A stretch of DNA of 64,000 bases from Agelaius tricolor (taxonomy: Eukaryota > Chordata > Aves > Passeriformes > Icteridae), in the NCBI GenBank assembly GCA_023055355.1, contig JALJCS010000004.1, positions 28,052,744-28,116,743 on the forward strand. Reading direction: 5' to 3'. The notes below the pieces were generated by a model, which did no database searches, was not told the DNA's origin, and saw only the letters and a program-made list of their open reading frames with translations. Positions within the stretch are counted from its first letter, which is position 1. The number at the start of each line of letters is the position of its first letter. The position numbers were made by a program, and so were the translations under genes. Shown here piece after piece: positions 10,554 through 23,335 of this stretch.

Positions 10554-12432
10554 ATGGGCTTTGTGTTTATGGGATAGTTAACAGCTACAAAAGGTAAATA
10601 GCTGGAAAGGAATACTCTTGCTGACTAAACTCAATAGATCAGATATTTGTCTGGCTTTGGTACATGCTGGGTAGATCCAGAGGAAGGTAGTTTGCTTCCA
10701 GAAAAGCAGTTAACTTTTGGGGTTGTACTCTTTGCTGTACTTCACAGTAAAGAACTTATTGTCATTTAGATATTCTTTTTCTTTCTTATTGCATAGATGA
10801 GGAATAAAGATTTGCAGACATGAGTATTAAAACTAATCCTCGTAAACAATCAATCTGGACCCAGCTAGGCATCAAGTGTACAAGACCTAAAGATATATTA
10901 TTTCAGGAGTATTATTGCATGTTTTTAATTTACAATAATTTAGAAGTTTGTTGGTCTGTTTAAGTAGATGCTAAAATATTTATCATTTTTGACAGATTTC
11001 ATTTTGACAACAGATTTGACAAAAACAGCAGTAACCAGCAAATGATTACACCTTCAGCTGATTCTCTGATAGCATGTGATGTTTAAATGCTGATTTAACA
11101 TAAGCATCCACTTTGCACACAGACATTTTAGCTTCTTATATGAACAGTGCTTTCAGTCCAATCATGCCCTGTTTTCTTCGACATAGTGTGTAAATGACAA
11201 GGTGTAACCTCTATTATTGTCATATGTTTCTGAGGAAATGTTTTTATAATGTTTGTATGTAGACTCATATATGTACATATATACTCATGGATATAAAAGC
11301 AAAAGCTGCTTCTGCAGCTAAGAGTGGTTTTGGCTGGTATAGACCCATTCTTGTTTCCTGATGTGGAGGAAAGGCCTGAAAGTAATGTATCTGAGCTAGA
11401 AATTTTTAGATGTGCTGTATTTTAGCACAAAACCCTCAACAGTATATCTACACTTATGCCAGTGCAAAAATTGCTGTGAAAAAATGGTGTCAATTCCCAG
11501 TAAATGCTGTGAATGCCACTCAGGTATAGTTAGGAACTTGTGCTAAAATCTTGTCCTAATAATGTTTTGCATCAAGCGTTTAAAATTCCCCCTCTTATGA
11601 CATCAAAGGCCATTCATTAAGACATATTCTCAGTCAAAGTTTTATTATATTCAAAGATTTCATGCCTTCAATAAAATACAAGAGATTCCCATTGGTTCCA
11701 CTTTATTGTGAAAGTGGGAATCATTTAATGAGAAGTTTAGTATGTGTGTCCTACATATGCCTTCTCTCATTTGTATCGCTTGTGTGGAAATATATTTTCA
11801 CCCGATACTCTCTCAATGTCTGTACATAAAAAAATTCCTTTTCTTTTATTTGAATTAAGATGCTTTATTTATTTTTATTTATTTGAATTAAGTTTGTTAA
11901 TTTTTTTAGTCAACTTTGTTAGTTAATTTTGTTTGTTAACTTTGTCTGGGCTTAATGTACTGTGTGTGGCAATGAAGCATTTATGAAAAGTAACTTCTAA
12001 CTGAGGTGTTCACTGTATCTTGTCCGTAAATCACATCTTCAGGTTTCTTACCAAAGTGACCCTAAGTTATAACCTTTTTCACCTACTGTTATTGCTATTC
12101 CAGAAATTTTGGTATTTGACCTTTGCTATTTGACCTCATTGACATTATGATTGTCAATGGCTGCAGCTTTTTTTTATGTAAGAAAAGTTAATCTTCTGGA
12201 AAAATAGAGCAGCTTATAGGAAAATAAGAAGAAAATATACAAATGCTTTAATCTGTTTTATTTTTTTCATGAAACATCTTGCAGTTGCAGCTTTCCCTAG
12301 TAATCTACTGTCTCCATTTATCAAAGTAATATTTTTTCCATTGTATCTATATACATATATATGTATTATACCCCAGGGAGGGTAAAGGAGAGGACTCCAG
12401 AAAACAGGCAGCTTCTGAGAAGAGTACTGGAA
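10554..12432. other. Gene-free AT-rich sequence
   Basis: Nothing beyond T-rich low complexity around 11850-11945, where TATTTGAATTAAG occurs twice about 30 bases apart, and chance frames of about 60 codons. Confidence 0.5.
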
Positions 12433-12488
12433 TGTTTCAAAACTATCTGTGTCAGAGCTTTGTTTCAAAACTATCTGTGTCAGAGCTT
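12433..12488. repeat. Perfect 28-bp tandem duplication
   Basis: The unit beginning TGTTTCAAAACTATCTGTGT occurs twice head-to-tail with no difference. Identity over both copies in otherwise unique DNA indicates a recent duplication and a probable length polymorphism. At 28 bp it would shift any reading frame. Confidence 0.95.
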
Positions 12489-12579
12489 TATGAATAACCC
12501 CTACAATGTCCTCCGCACACTGAGTGTGACTACCTAAACTTAAGGTCACCTCTGATACAGTGAAGCTTGTTAATTTTGG

Positions 12580-12850
12580 ATGAGACTTCTTTCAGAACAG
12601 TGGAGTAGTGAGACAGAGCTGCACAAAAAGCCTTCCCCGGGACCTGAGGGTTGCTTTGAGGCCCAGAGCCCTGCGTGGTGTCTGTGCCCCAGCCATCAGC
12701 CAGCCACTATCTGGCTGTGCACCCTTGGTCAGACCTTGGACCTGTCTGATGGCTGCAGTCTGCTCTGTCCCTACTTGCTGTGTGGTGGGGCAGCCTCTGT
12801 GCGAGGCAGTGGGCTGACACTGTGCTCCCATTTCCAGTGCAGCACTCAAA
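12580..12850. other. Short GC-rich block in AT-rich DNA, unclassified
   Basis: About 270 bp with strongly raised GC. A 152-codon plus-strand frame runs through it and on into AT-rich DNA. The composition of the predicted peptide changes abruptly at the block border, so I take it as a chance frame across an inserted repeat. No family recognised. Confidence 0.3.
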
Positions 12851-15800
12851 GAAGAAATTATGGCGGAAAATCCTTAGACTGGCTGAAAAAAATCTTAGAA
12901 AAATACTGCTTAGAGAGAAGAATTTTGAATGGATGTGTACTGGAAACCATGTCAAAGATACAGAAATTGTTACAGACAAATGAAATTGGTGAAAAAAATT
13001 CTTTGTTCTCTCTGGCATTGATTGTTACTGTTTTCTAACATGACACAGCAACTGAACATCCATATTTGAAACAGTCAATGTCTCAGTTGTTCCTCAGGAT
13101 CTGATTTGTTTTCCTGTCTGTTGTGTCTTCCAATCTGTGATCTGTGTTGCTTATATATCACTTACAAACCCATGTCTGTCAAAACAAACTGGATTAGCCT
13201 AAAAATCTGAAATAGTAGAACTTCTCTAATGAAGTCCATTTTGATGGAAATGGCACAACAAACACACAAACAGCTGATCTGGCTCATCAGAGTCTGCTAT
13301 TTTGTCTCTGAAATGAAATTTTTTAACAGAGTTAGCATTTTAACAAAGCGGCCAATGCAAATTTGATAGAGAAATCTAGTGGAAAAAGAAACTACAGAAA
13401 TTGAATAGGAATGCTTAAGGAGAGGGAACAGAGAAATTTGTATGCTACGAATAATGAGCTGGAAATAATGTGGGTGTATTCAGGAGCCACATTCAATAAA
13501 TATCATTGTTTTATAGTGCTGTAATCATCCTCTCTTATATACACAAAAAACCTTTGATGTGTTGTGACTACTCAAGGGTACAGGAAAGAGACACTGAAAT
13601 TTAAAAGTACAGATTTTAAGTCTATGAGAAAATATTCTTTAAAAGGCCAAAGCAGAAAATCTTAGACATAACATATATAGCCTGCAGGCTATTCCTGGAC
13701 ACCTTTCTCAAGAAATAAATCATTTGCATTACAGGGAGAAGAATATCTTTAAATAAAATAGTGATATTAAAACTTCCATGACTTAGAGAAAGACAGCAAA
13801 TGTATTGTGAGACAGAAAACACCTGACCACTTGAGAAGTGTCATTTTGTTGAAGAAATGGGAAGGCAAATTATACAAACTAACACTGAATTCTTAAGTAT
13901 TATAATAAAATGCATTGAAAAGAATAACCTGAATTTCAAGATTAATCACAAATTTCATGTGTTGATGAATTCTAAAATTATCTATTTTGTTATAAAATGA
14001 ATTTGTCTCATTTTCTTTTTGCCATCCGTCTGTTTAATTTTATTTTTTTCCTTAAAAAATACTGGAAATATCCACACATCATAGAATGCTTATTTGAAGT
14101 TAGTAATACATTTTTATTGAAATTTGAATTTTCACAAGGAAACACTAAAGTCATCTGAAGTGACTACACAAAAGTGTTGCTGTCATCTTTTAAATCAAAA
14201 CTGCAGTATATCTTCACTACCCCTCTGAAATATTGCTCATGTTTTGTACTTTATTGGTACTTTGAAGAGTTGGCACTATGAAGGCTTTGCTCTGATAGGT
14301 AAATTGATACCAGAAAAGAAATAAAAGAGCTAGTTAAACCAGAGTATGAACATTGAAAAAATTATTGTACGCTGCAGTTGTATTTTTACACTTGAATTTT
14401 ATCTGCAAGAGAAATCAAAGCAACCTGATGAAATCCACAAGTTTCTGCTGCATTCCTTCTGTCTTTAGTAGAAATCAATTAAGCACAGAAGCTGAATACA
14501 CTTTCACAGGGGGAAACATGGTGAGATAATGCTGCAGGGAAAGGTTCTTCAGTAGTGAGCTCCCCTTGCCATGCGAGAGTTTTATTAGATATACATAGGA
14601 TTTAATGCTTTTCAAAAACTTTTATATTGCAAAACATTCATGAAGTCTTCATCCTTTTCTATACCAACAGAAATATTACTGAATAAAATGCTTTCTGTGA
14701 AACAAGGAAAACTGTAATATTATGTTTTCTGGGATTATATTAAGTGGAAGAATATTTTACTATGATTCAAAAAACTAAAAGATCTTGATATATCCTAAAG
14801 TTCAAAAGCTACAAATTTTATACCCACAACAGAAAGCAGTACCTCTTTATAGTCAGGATAGAGTTATACAACTCTAAGTATAGACTAACACAGTCTGAGG
14901 AAGTAATTTATCTTTGTCAGATATCTACATCAGGATTAAATGAATTGCAGTCCTGAAGTACCTGTTTCTCTTTATTGCCAATAAATGGACTTTAGACTGC
15001 TAGCTAGAACAGAGCACATGAGAAGCCCATTTCTCTCTATTGATTTTAAAGAGAGCCTACATAACTGTTTTCTTCAATAATTTCAAATTTAAATTATTGA
15101 AAATAAGGAATTAATAAGTAACGCTGAGTCAGTATTCATTCCAGTAGACTGGAGTTAAAAAATCCTTTGGGAAAAAATCCTAAGAGCAATTCCTGGAATC
15201 CACCTAGTTAGTTATGCAAATCAGTGTGAAATGAAAACTTCTTTGGGATTTCCTTCTTTTGCTTTCTTGAAGCCTGAAACAACCTGTTTTACTTAATTGC
15301 TGTTGTAGCAGATAGGACTTCAAGCCACAAAGAATTCTTCAAGACTGATTAGCAGAATTTCAGCTATGTAATTATTCTCCTTGCTAAAATCTGTTCTCAG
15401 TAAGAAGGCATGAAAAAAAACCCCAACCAACATTTATTACATTTTTTAAGTAAATATGTTTAACAAAGGAAGAGTAAAAGAGAAACAATGAGAGCCAAAA
15501 ATGAGAGAAGGACCAAAGAATCTTCCTTTGTGGAAACATCCATAGGTTGTGTGGACACTTCCTAAATTGTTTTCACAGAGCAGGCAGAACAGGAACCTCT
15601 TCTTATTAATGCCTTAGGGTGCTAAAGTAATGTAAGAAGAACAATGAAGTACATACCACATCTTTTACCTTTGTTTTTCTCACTGATGTCATCTGTCTTT
15701 TTCCTTCTCATTTTCAATTTGAAGGTAAAAGTGTGCTATTAAATGACACCTTCTGATCTGCAACAAAGAAGCCCAGAGGGACTTATTCTCTCAAGCTTGC

Positions 15801-16920
15801 TGGTGATATAAACAGCATGTTGCAGCTCATATATTTTTCCAATTCAAAAGTGCCAGAACACCTAGCTCTCAGATGACTTGCAACAAGATGTATAAGAGTG
15901 GATATTTTCACACAGCTCATATGCCTTCTTTCATCACATTTTGTATAGGGATGAAAAAAATTCCATCTATGTATTTTTTTAGGATACGCCCACAATTTGT
16001 TCTACAACAATTCCTTTCAATGTGTTAATAATGTGTTTCATACATACGCTCTTCAGCAAACTGTATACACAGTATACTTTTGTATTAGCTATTTCCACAT
16101 GGCAAATTTAAATAATTTCAAGCACTGCTTGGCAGATAAATGGCTACGTCCAGTAACCTCAAAATCAAGAAGAAAATTAAACTCATTAACTGAAAGAAAC
16201 TGAATCAGCTCTGCTATATTTTGATACTGCACCTGGTCTTGTTCAATTGAATTGCATTTAATAGAAATGATCCCATAATTTTACTACCTTTTGTTCACTC
16301 TTTTACCTCTCCTCATAAAACCACAGCTCACAGGAAATATGTAATCTTTACATGCAAACACATTCCTCTCATCCCACTTTCATTTCTAATTTCATTGTAC
16401 CTTGAAAAATCATTGAAAATACACAAAAAATAATAATTTTTATTCTTATGAGGTGAATCACATGGTCAAGGAATTTAAAAAAATAGCTGTTTTAGCATAG
16501 GATACAAAGTGCAGGAAGCAAACTATTAAAAGTGAGACTTTGAGTCCAGAACCAACTCCCTATCTATACTCTTCTCTGTGTGAGAGGTGAGTAAGCAATG
16601 GGTAAAACCTTGATTACCACTGTCATCTGGTTTAATACCCAGTTGAAGAGCAGCAATTTATTGGTGGAATGTACCATAGTGGTAGAGCAATCCATTTCTA
16701 CTTCCTGAGAATGACAAGGAAAGAAAGTAAAGTAGAATAAAAGATATGCCTGTTAACTGTGTCTCCTGGGAAAAACACTACTCTGATGCAGTTTCTGAGC
16801 AAATTCTTGCTCAAGGTCTCACATAACCTAGAAATTTAATCAGAAAGCCTTACTGAACAATAAAAAAGTATGGAGGTTTCCTGACTTCTGAATTCTTTGC
16901 TAAAATCAGAAAACATATCA
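12851..16920. other. Gene-free AT-rich sequence, about 4 kb
   Basis: Only short chance frames on either strand. No transposable element, microsatellite or splice-like structure that I can support. Confidence 0.5.
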
Positions 16921-17205
16921 ACAAATCATAGTTGAGGAATATACTGAGGTGGTAGGGACCCACAGGAATCATTGAATCCAACACCTGTCCCTGCACAGCA
17001 CCATCCCCAAGAGTCACACCATGAGCCTGAGAGTACTGTCAGTGCCCAGCCCTGATATCCAACTTAAACCTGCCCCAAATCAGCTTTGTGCTGTTTCCTC
17101 CAGTCCTGTGACAAGTTACAAGAGTAAAGAGATTGGTACCTGCCCCTCCACTTCCCCTTGGGAGAATGTTGAAGACCACGCATCATACTGTCACCAGTGA
17201 AAAAA
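16921..17205 (-). mobile_element. CR1 3' fragment
   Basis: On the plus strand it starts with the octamer-like AATCATAG and continues GGGACCCACAGGAATCATTG and CACACCATGAGCCTGAGAG, the reverse complement of the CR1 3' region. It is 5'-truncated near 17205 and carries no usable reverse-transcriptase frame. Confidence 0.85.
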
Positions 17206-17592
17206 TTTCATCTATGTATTTCCTGTGGTTATTTTAGCTTGTTTTAAAAATAGTGAGGTGTTCAATTTCAGTTGAAAGACAACTGCTATGAAATAAGAAA
17301 ATATGGGCATGTTAAATAAAATTGGTAATATTTTAAGATTTTGTGATTTACTGGTGAATTTTTGCTCATCACAGTTCATCTCTTGTCAGTAAAACAATAC
17401 AGACACATAAAGATAATAGCAGACATTACATTTTAAAGCACTATCTAAAATAATCAGTGCAGAGACTGCTTCATTCCTTTAAACTATTATCTTACTCTCT
17501 CTAAGAGATGAGTTCTCACTTCCTTATGTGCAGCAAATTCTTTTGTTTCTGCTTAGCATTTTTTTTTCTCCTGTAGAAGAGAACTCTTAAGA

Positions 17593-18395
17593 CCATAAAA
17601 TCATAGAATACTCTGAGCTGGAAGGGGTCTACAATAATTACTGAAGGAAGTCTAGTTCCTGGCTCTGCACGACCACCCCAAGAAGCACACATTGTGCCTG
17701 AGAGCATTGCGTAAACACTTCTTGAACTGTCTCAGTTTGGAGCAGTGACCACTTCCCTGGGGAACCTGTTCCAGTGCCCAACCACCTTCTGAGTGTAGAA
17801 CTTTTTCCCAACATCCAACTTAAATCTTCACTGACACTCTCATGCCATTCCCTTCAGTCCTATCACCAATCACCAAAGAGAAGAGACCAGCACAGGCCCC
17901 TCTTCTTCCCTTCATGAGGAAACTGTGCACCATGATGAGGGTCGCCTCAGCTCTTCTTATGGCTTCCCTTACAGATCTTCATCCCCTTCATAGCCCTATT
18001 CTGGACATTTTCCAATAGCTGCATATCTTTATTTTATTGCAGTGCCCAAACCAGCCCCCACCACTCAAGGTGAGGCCGTCCCAGCTCAGAGCAGAGCAGA
18101 ACAATCCCCCTCCCTTGCCCAGCTGGCCATGCTGTGCCTGGTGCCCCCCAGGACAGGGTTGGCCCTCCTGGTGCCAGGGCACTGCTGACCCATGTTCAAC
18201 TTGCCATTGACCAGGACCCCCAAGCCCATTTTGGAAGGCTGCTCTTTAGCCTCTCATTCCTCAGTCTGTTCATACATCCAGGATTTCCCCATCCCAGGTG
18301 CAAAATCTGGCTCTTGTTTCTGTCAAACTTCATACAATTGGCGATTGTCCAGTGCTCTTGTTTGTTTAGGTCTCTCTGCAAGGCCTTTCTGAAGA
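17593..18395 (-). mobile_element. CR1 LINE 3' half with polymerase remnant
   Basis: A second, independent minus-strand CR1 whose 3' octamers are at 17593-17610 (ATAAAATCATAGAATA). On the minus strand the 5' part translates to a CR1 ORF2 stretch including QRDLNKQEHWTIANCMKFD and SQILHLGWGNPG (about 18270-18380), which is the region just after the catalytic motif. The frame then breaks several times. Truncation near 18395 places the 5' end just downstream of the active site. It shares its 3' end with the fragment 0.4 kb upstream, so they are two insertions and not one split copy. Confidence 0.92.
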
Positions 18396-18736
18396 TAAGG
18401 AAAAATCAGTCTAATCAGTCACAAATAAAATCAAGATTTTTTTATTTAAGGGAAAGCTAGCAACATGATAAAAGTGAGTATTAAATTTCATTCTTATTGC
18501 AAGAAATGAACAGCAATCGGCTGAAAATACTGAAGGAAAACCCTTTTATTTTGATGATGTTCCTTGGGTCTATCAAAAACTGAATTAATACCAAGTATCA
18601 CAGTATAGTCTGACCTAAAGAAGGTTTATTCTTCAAGTCTAGAAAGGAAACTTCCATAAGCTGTAAAGAATTTTCATCATGGTCATGCACAATGCAAGTT
18701 AAAATGTTGGCCTATCAGTGAGTATTTATTAATCTT
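18396..18736. other. Unique spacer between CR1 copies
   Basis: AT-rich, nothing recognised. Confidence 0.4.
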
Positions 18737-18870
18737 ATTAATAGAATCATTAAAGTTCAGAAGGCCTCCAAGACTATCTATTCCAATCCTTGAAGACCAC
18801 CTTGTCAATAAAACCAGATTACTATGTATCATCCATGCAAGTATTTTTTGTAAACCAAAGTGATGAGCAT
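18737..18870 (-). mobile_element. CR1 3'-end scrap
   Basis: TAGAATCATTAAAGTTCAGA and CTATCTATTCCAATCCTTGA match the reverse complement of the CR1 3' tail with moderate divergence. Only the last 130 bases or so of an element remain. Confidence 0.65.
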
Positions 18871-21800
18871 TTTTCGATGGAGAACGAGGTAGCATAAAAT
18901 ATATTTCCCTGTGCAGAATGCATGAAAAAAACCAAGTGTGCCAAACCAGAGCAGACATGAACATAATTTTTCATCCCAGGATATCACAAGTATCTGTGAA
19001 AATATTAGTAAAATTTGAAATTTAAACTGATAATCACTCAAAGAATCTGCCCAAATTTTTAAACCTCTTATTTGTCTATTTCACGATGGTCTTTTTGCAG
19101 CAGGTGTGTGAGTAGTTAGGAATATGTCTGTCTTTGGAAGGGGAGAGCATTCCAATAGCCAATAGCAGTACTTTCTCAGGAAAATATTTCTTAGCTACTA
19201 TTTTAAAGATACTTAGTGTCACCCAATAACCTGCATGTAAACAGTCTTTGAAGTTACATTGACAGTAAATCCACAGAAATTCAGTTTATATGGCCCACTG
19301 GCATAATCTTTGCTTCAGAAGTAACATTGAAATGTAGAAAGAACTGTGCTTTTGATTACTATATATAGAGCATGAAACTTTTCAAAAGAAATAATAGTTC
19401 TCTGACACAAAAGTTTCCTGTCATCTGATAAAACTGCTCAGAAGAAACTAAAAAATATATAATCTGAGACAAAATAAACACTGTAATACGAGAGAACTGT
19501 CACTAATATATATCTTTAAATTACCTAAAGCTGTCCATGAAAAATCCTGTTTCTTACTCTTTCCAATTTTTCTAAGCTTTAATCACTTGATGTGAAAATT
19601 TCTTTGCTTCCTGCCTATGTCAGGCTGAGCTATTTGGGAAAATAAACCAGAAAAACTAGCTAGCTCTAGTTCCAAGCTAGAGACAGATAGTCTTGTCAAA
19701 TATAAAATGTTCTTACTTTTTTAAAAATACTATGGATGGTGAGGAGTTGGTTGAGGAATGGGAAAGCAAAACTATGCTGAATACCAGAGAGATATGAAAA
19801 CTTGACCTTTTACCAAGGTATACGTGCAATACTTGTGCCATCCAGCAAATTGATGGAAATCTTATTTTTCATATGGAAACATTTGATTATTATATAGAAA
19901 ATAGATTTCATTCAGAAACTATTTATGTAGGAAATTCCTGGTTGACCTATCCTGATTCTTTCTTTTGAAATTTCTGGTTTCATCTATTGTTTAGGTTTAT
20001 GTACAAAGATAATTTTTATATACAATGGACATTTTATGAAAAGAAAAATGACACATGAAGCATTAAGGACAAAAAAATACCATCTTGTTATACTGTGTGG
20101 TAATTTTCAGTATTTAGACCTTTTAAATTTTCTGGAGTCACTATGGTGTTGTATACGGTGAATAATTCTCTTGGCAAGCACTTGCAAAGGAAGAAGGTAC
20201 TTGTGGTCTAATAAGTTTATATCTTATGCCAAGCCAACTCTTATTGATCCCTCTCTTTAGGAGAAATCCTATTCTTAATGATCCCTTCAAGCATCTTAAT
20301 AAACAAAGAAAACTTAACTTGCAGTCTTTCAAGTATGAGTTTTTTTGGATGGAGGTTTAATGAGTGACTTTCTACTGTTTTTCTTTTATCACAAGTTTAA
20401 CAAGCCTCTAAAGTTATCAAGATGCCTTACAATGTGCACTGTGCTGCTTTGTTTACCATCATTTAATTGGCAAATATTTTTGGTCATATTGATCCTAAAG
20501 CTCATAGAGAAAATCAGCCTCTTCTGACACTAGCAGTGTTACTGTCTCAGTAGCTGACTTGTGGAAATTCATTGACATTAATATCCATTACTAATGCAAC
20601 TTCTTTTACAGAGCTTGTGGAAAGCTAAGAAAGATTTTAGAAACCGACATCAGTGTGAGTTACAGTGAAAAAGAAGCCAACAAAACATCCAATTCCACAA
20701 AATCTGCATTTTGATTGAAGTTTGCAAGGTTTCAGGGTTATCAGATATTTGGGAGGATGGTGTTATTTTGTCTCCTCAGTATTGTAGAGGAAAGAGCTAA
20801 TCACCAAGGTGAAAGTATATTCAGAGTACTGCCAGTTGACAGACATAGGTTCTCTTGTTTCTCAAAAGTAAAATGTCTTCATCTATTTTTTGCTACAGAA
20901 GGAATTGTAGTTGCTCCTATGCTAGGGAAAATGCAGTGTAGTCCGTTTACTCTCAAAAAATTTGCTATGGAAGCTTTATAAACACCCACTTCTTGCAATT
21001 TCAATATCAAATTTCTTCATGCAGAGAAGTCTCCACCAGGTCCAAATTTAAGACCCAGATACCAGCTTATTAAATACACATGTAGTCAGAAGAATTGTAT
21101 GTAAAGGTTGAAACACCTTATTTTCTACAGTATAAGAACTCTCAGGGTGTAATATCCATTTGAATCTGGGCTGGAATCAAGATGTACTGTGTGAACAGAC
21201 ATCAACCTAACCACTAAACACTTAACTGTGATGGAAGATGTGTACACCCTACTATGAAGAAATAAATTAACAAGTAAACAAGGCTCACCAGTATAGAACA
21301 TAACAGTAATTTGCACATACATATGTAATCTTTTACAGACAATATTCCATTTATGACTATTGCAGAGTATTTTATTTTCCCTTAAACCTATTATTCAAAA
21401 CCTGAAAAGAAGAAAATGGGATCATATTAATGATCAGTTAAAGGCAGGACCAAGCTTTTGTGTTAAGTATAGATAGGTCACCATATCAGAATGACTGCAC
21501 AAAGAAGGGCTGGAGAGTGGGAAATGAGTAAGAACCCAAGACACAACATCTTGAAGCTCTGCAATAATAGATTATATTGCATGTATTCTTAAGTGATTAT
21601 TCAATTTTAGCCCAAGAAGAAAGGGCTTTCCTAACAGTCTATGCCAACAAACAGTAATGCAAAACATTGCTGTTTTGCACTACTGTTTATTAAGTGTTAA
21701 GTTAAAGATATTTCAAAAAAGCTTGTGAAGCAAAACACAGTTATACTATAGCTGTAAAACAAAATGGAATTTAAAGCAACAAGAACAAAACAGAACAAAG

Positions 21801-21957
21801 AAATCAACAAACCCTAGAAGCATCCAACCAGAGAAAACTATGGCACTATGGGAAATGAGATCTGAGTCCTTAGACATAGATTAATTTAGTCTATTCACTA
21901 AACAGTAATATAACAAAATAATAAGTGTCTTAGCCTGAAAAAGAAGAGTATTAAGGC
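18871..21957. other. Gene-free AT-rich sequence, about 3 kb
   Basis: Scattered short frames only. An 88-codon plus-strand frame at 20715-20981 shows no domain and is within chance expectation for this composition. Confidence 0.5.
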
Positions 21958-22190
21958 AATGTGTATGCATACACGCATATGCAATCCAAATAAATAGATA
22001 TGTATACACATACTTCCATGTATATCTGTACATACACGTGTATGTGCAATTTTTATTACATGTGTCCATATATGTTTTTATATATAACGTATGTGTACAT
22101 GTATGAGTATATATGTGTATGTATCTATCACCTAAGTTCCAGGTACCAGTAGGAACATTAGTACAAGTAGATATGTACATGTGTAAATAC
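21958..22190. repeat. Degenerate TATG/CATA alternating tract
   Basis: Roughly 230 bp of imperfect alternating purine-pyrimidine sequence (TGTATG, CATATA, ACATGTA, GTGTAC). It looks like a decayed dinucleotide or tetranucleotide microsatellite. A minus-strand 110-codon frame through it is rich in Tyr/Thr/His/Cys and is an artefact of the repeat. Confidence 0.75.
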
Positions 22191-22235
22191 TTTCTCCCTT
22201 TTCTTTCCCTCAAGGAGAAAGTGTTTAGTAAGTTT

Positions 22236-23335
22236 TAGATCATAAAAATCCTAGAACGATTTTAAAGATCATCTTGCTCCAACCTCCCTTCTGCTAGACT
22301 AGGTTTCTCAGAGTCTCATCCAGCCTCTTGAACACCTTCAGGAGAGGGTAGCTCACAAACTTACTGGTCAACCTGCTCCAGTTCCTCACCACTGTAGCAG
22401 TAAAGAATTTCTTCCTAGTATCTAATCTAAACCTCCTCTCTTTCAGCCTAATACCACTCTGCTTTGTCATATACTACCAGCCCTTGTGAAAAGTCCCTCT
22501 CCAACCTCCTTAAAAGCCGTCATAAGGTACTGGAAGATTGTTACAAGATCTTCCCAAGGCCTTCTCTTCTCTATGGTGAAGAACTTCAGCTGCCTTAACC
22601 TGTTGTCACACAAGAGGTCTTCCAGCCCTGTGATCTTAGTGGCTCTGCTATGGACTCATTCCAACAGGTCAACTTATTTCTTACGTTGAGGTCTCCAGAG
22701 CTGGGCTCCAGGCGGGAGTCTAAGAACAGTGGAGTAGAGAGGCAGAATCACCTCCCTTGACCTGCTGGAAATTTTTCCCTTCATGCTGCTCAGGATGCAA
22801 TTGGCTTTCAAGACTGTGAGCTCACATTAATGGGTGATGCGGAACTTCTTGTTCATGAACATGGCCAAGTCCTTCTTCCCAGGGTAGCTCCCTATCCATT
22901 CTCCACCCAGCCTCTATTTGTGCTTGGGTTTGCCCCAACCCAGGTTTAGGACTTTGCACTTAGTCTTGATGAACTTCATGAGTTTCACACAAGCCCACCT
23001 CTCAAGTCTGTCAAGGTCTCTGTGGATGGCATCACTGCTCTCCAGCATTCTGACTGTGCTAAACAGCTTGGTGTCACTAGCAAAGTTGTATAGGGCATGT
23101 TGACAGCAAAGATGTCAAAAGGTGCTGGTCCCTATACTGATGAAAAACATCACTTGTCACTGCTCTCCAGCTGGATATTGGCTTGTTGACCACAACTCTT
23201 GGAATGTGGTGATCCAGGCAAGGTTTTAGCCACTGGTGGTTACAATGATACATGATACAATCTATGTATCTCCAGCTTAGAAACAAGGGTGTTGTCTGAG
23301 ACAAGAGTCAAATGCTTTGCACAACTGCTGGTATT
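22236..23335 (-). mobile_element. CR1 LINE 3' half including reverse-transcriptase region
   Basis: A minus-strand CR1 of about 1.1 kb. Near 23200 it encodes PRVVVNKPISSWRAVTSD, equivalent to the block just before the PQGS/LGP motif. Near 23085-23095 the catalytic F/YADD motif reads FASD, so one catalytic aspartate is lost. HRDLDRLERWACVKLMKF and VLNLGWGKP follow in the normal order. Several stop codons and frameshifts interrupt the frame. The 3' end is at about 22236 in a diverged ATTCT-type tail. Confidence 0.92.

Noticed and set aside
12580..13038. 152-codon plus-strand open frame
   Set aside because: Crosses a sharp composition border from a GC-rich block into AT-rich DNA, and the peptide changes character there; no domain, no splice support.
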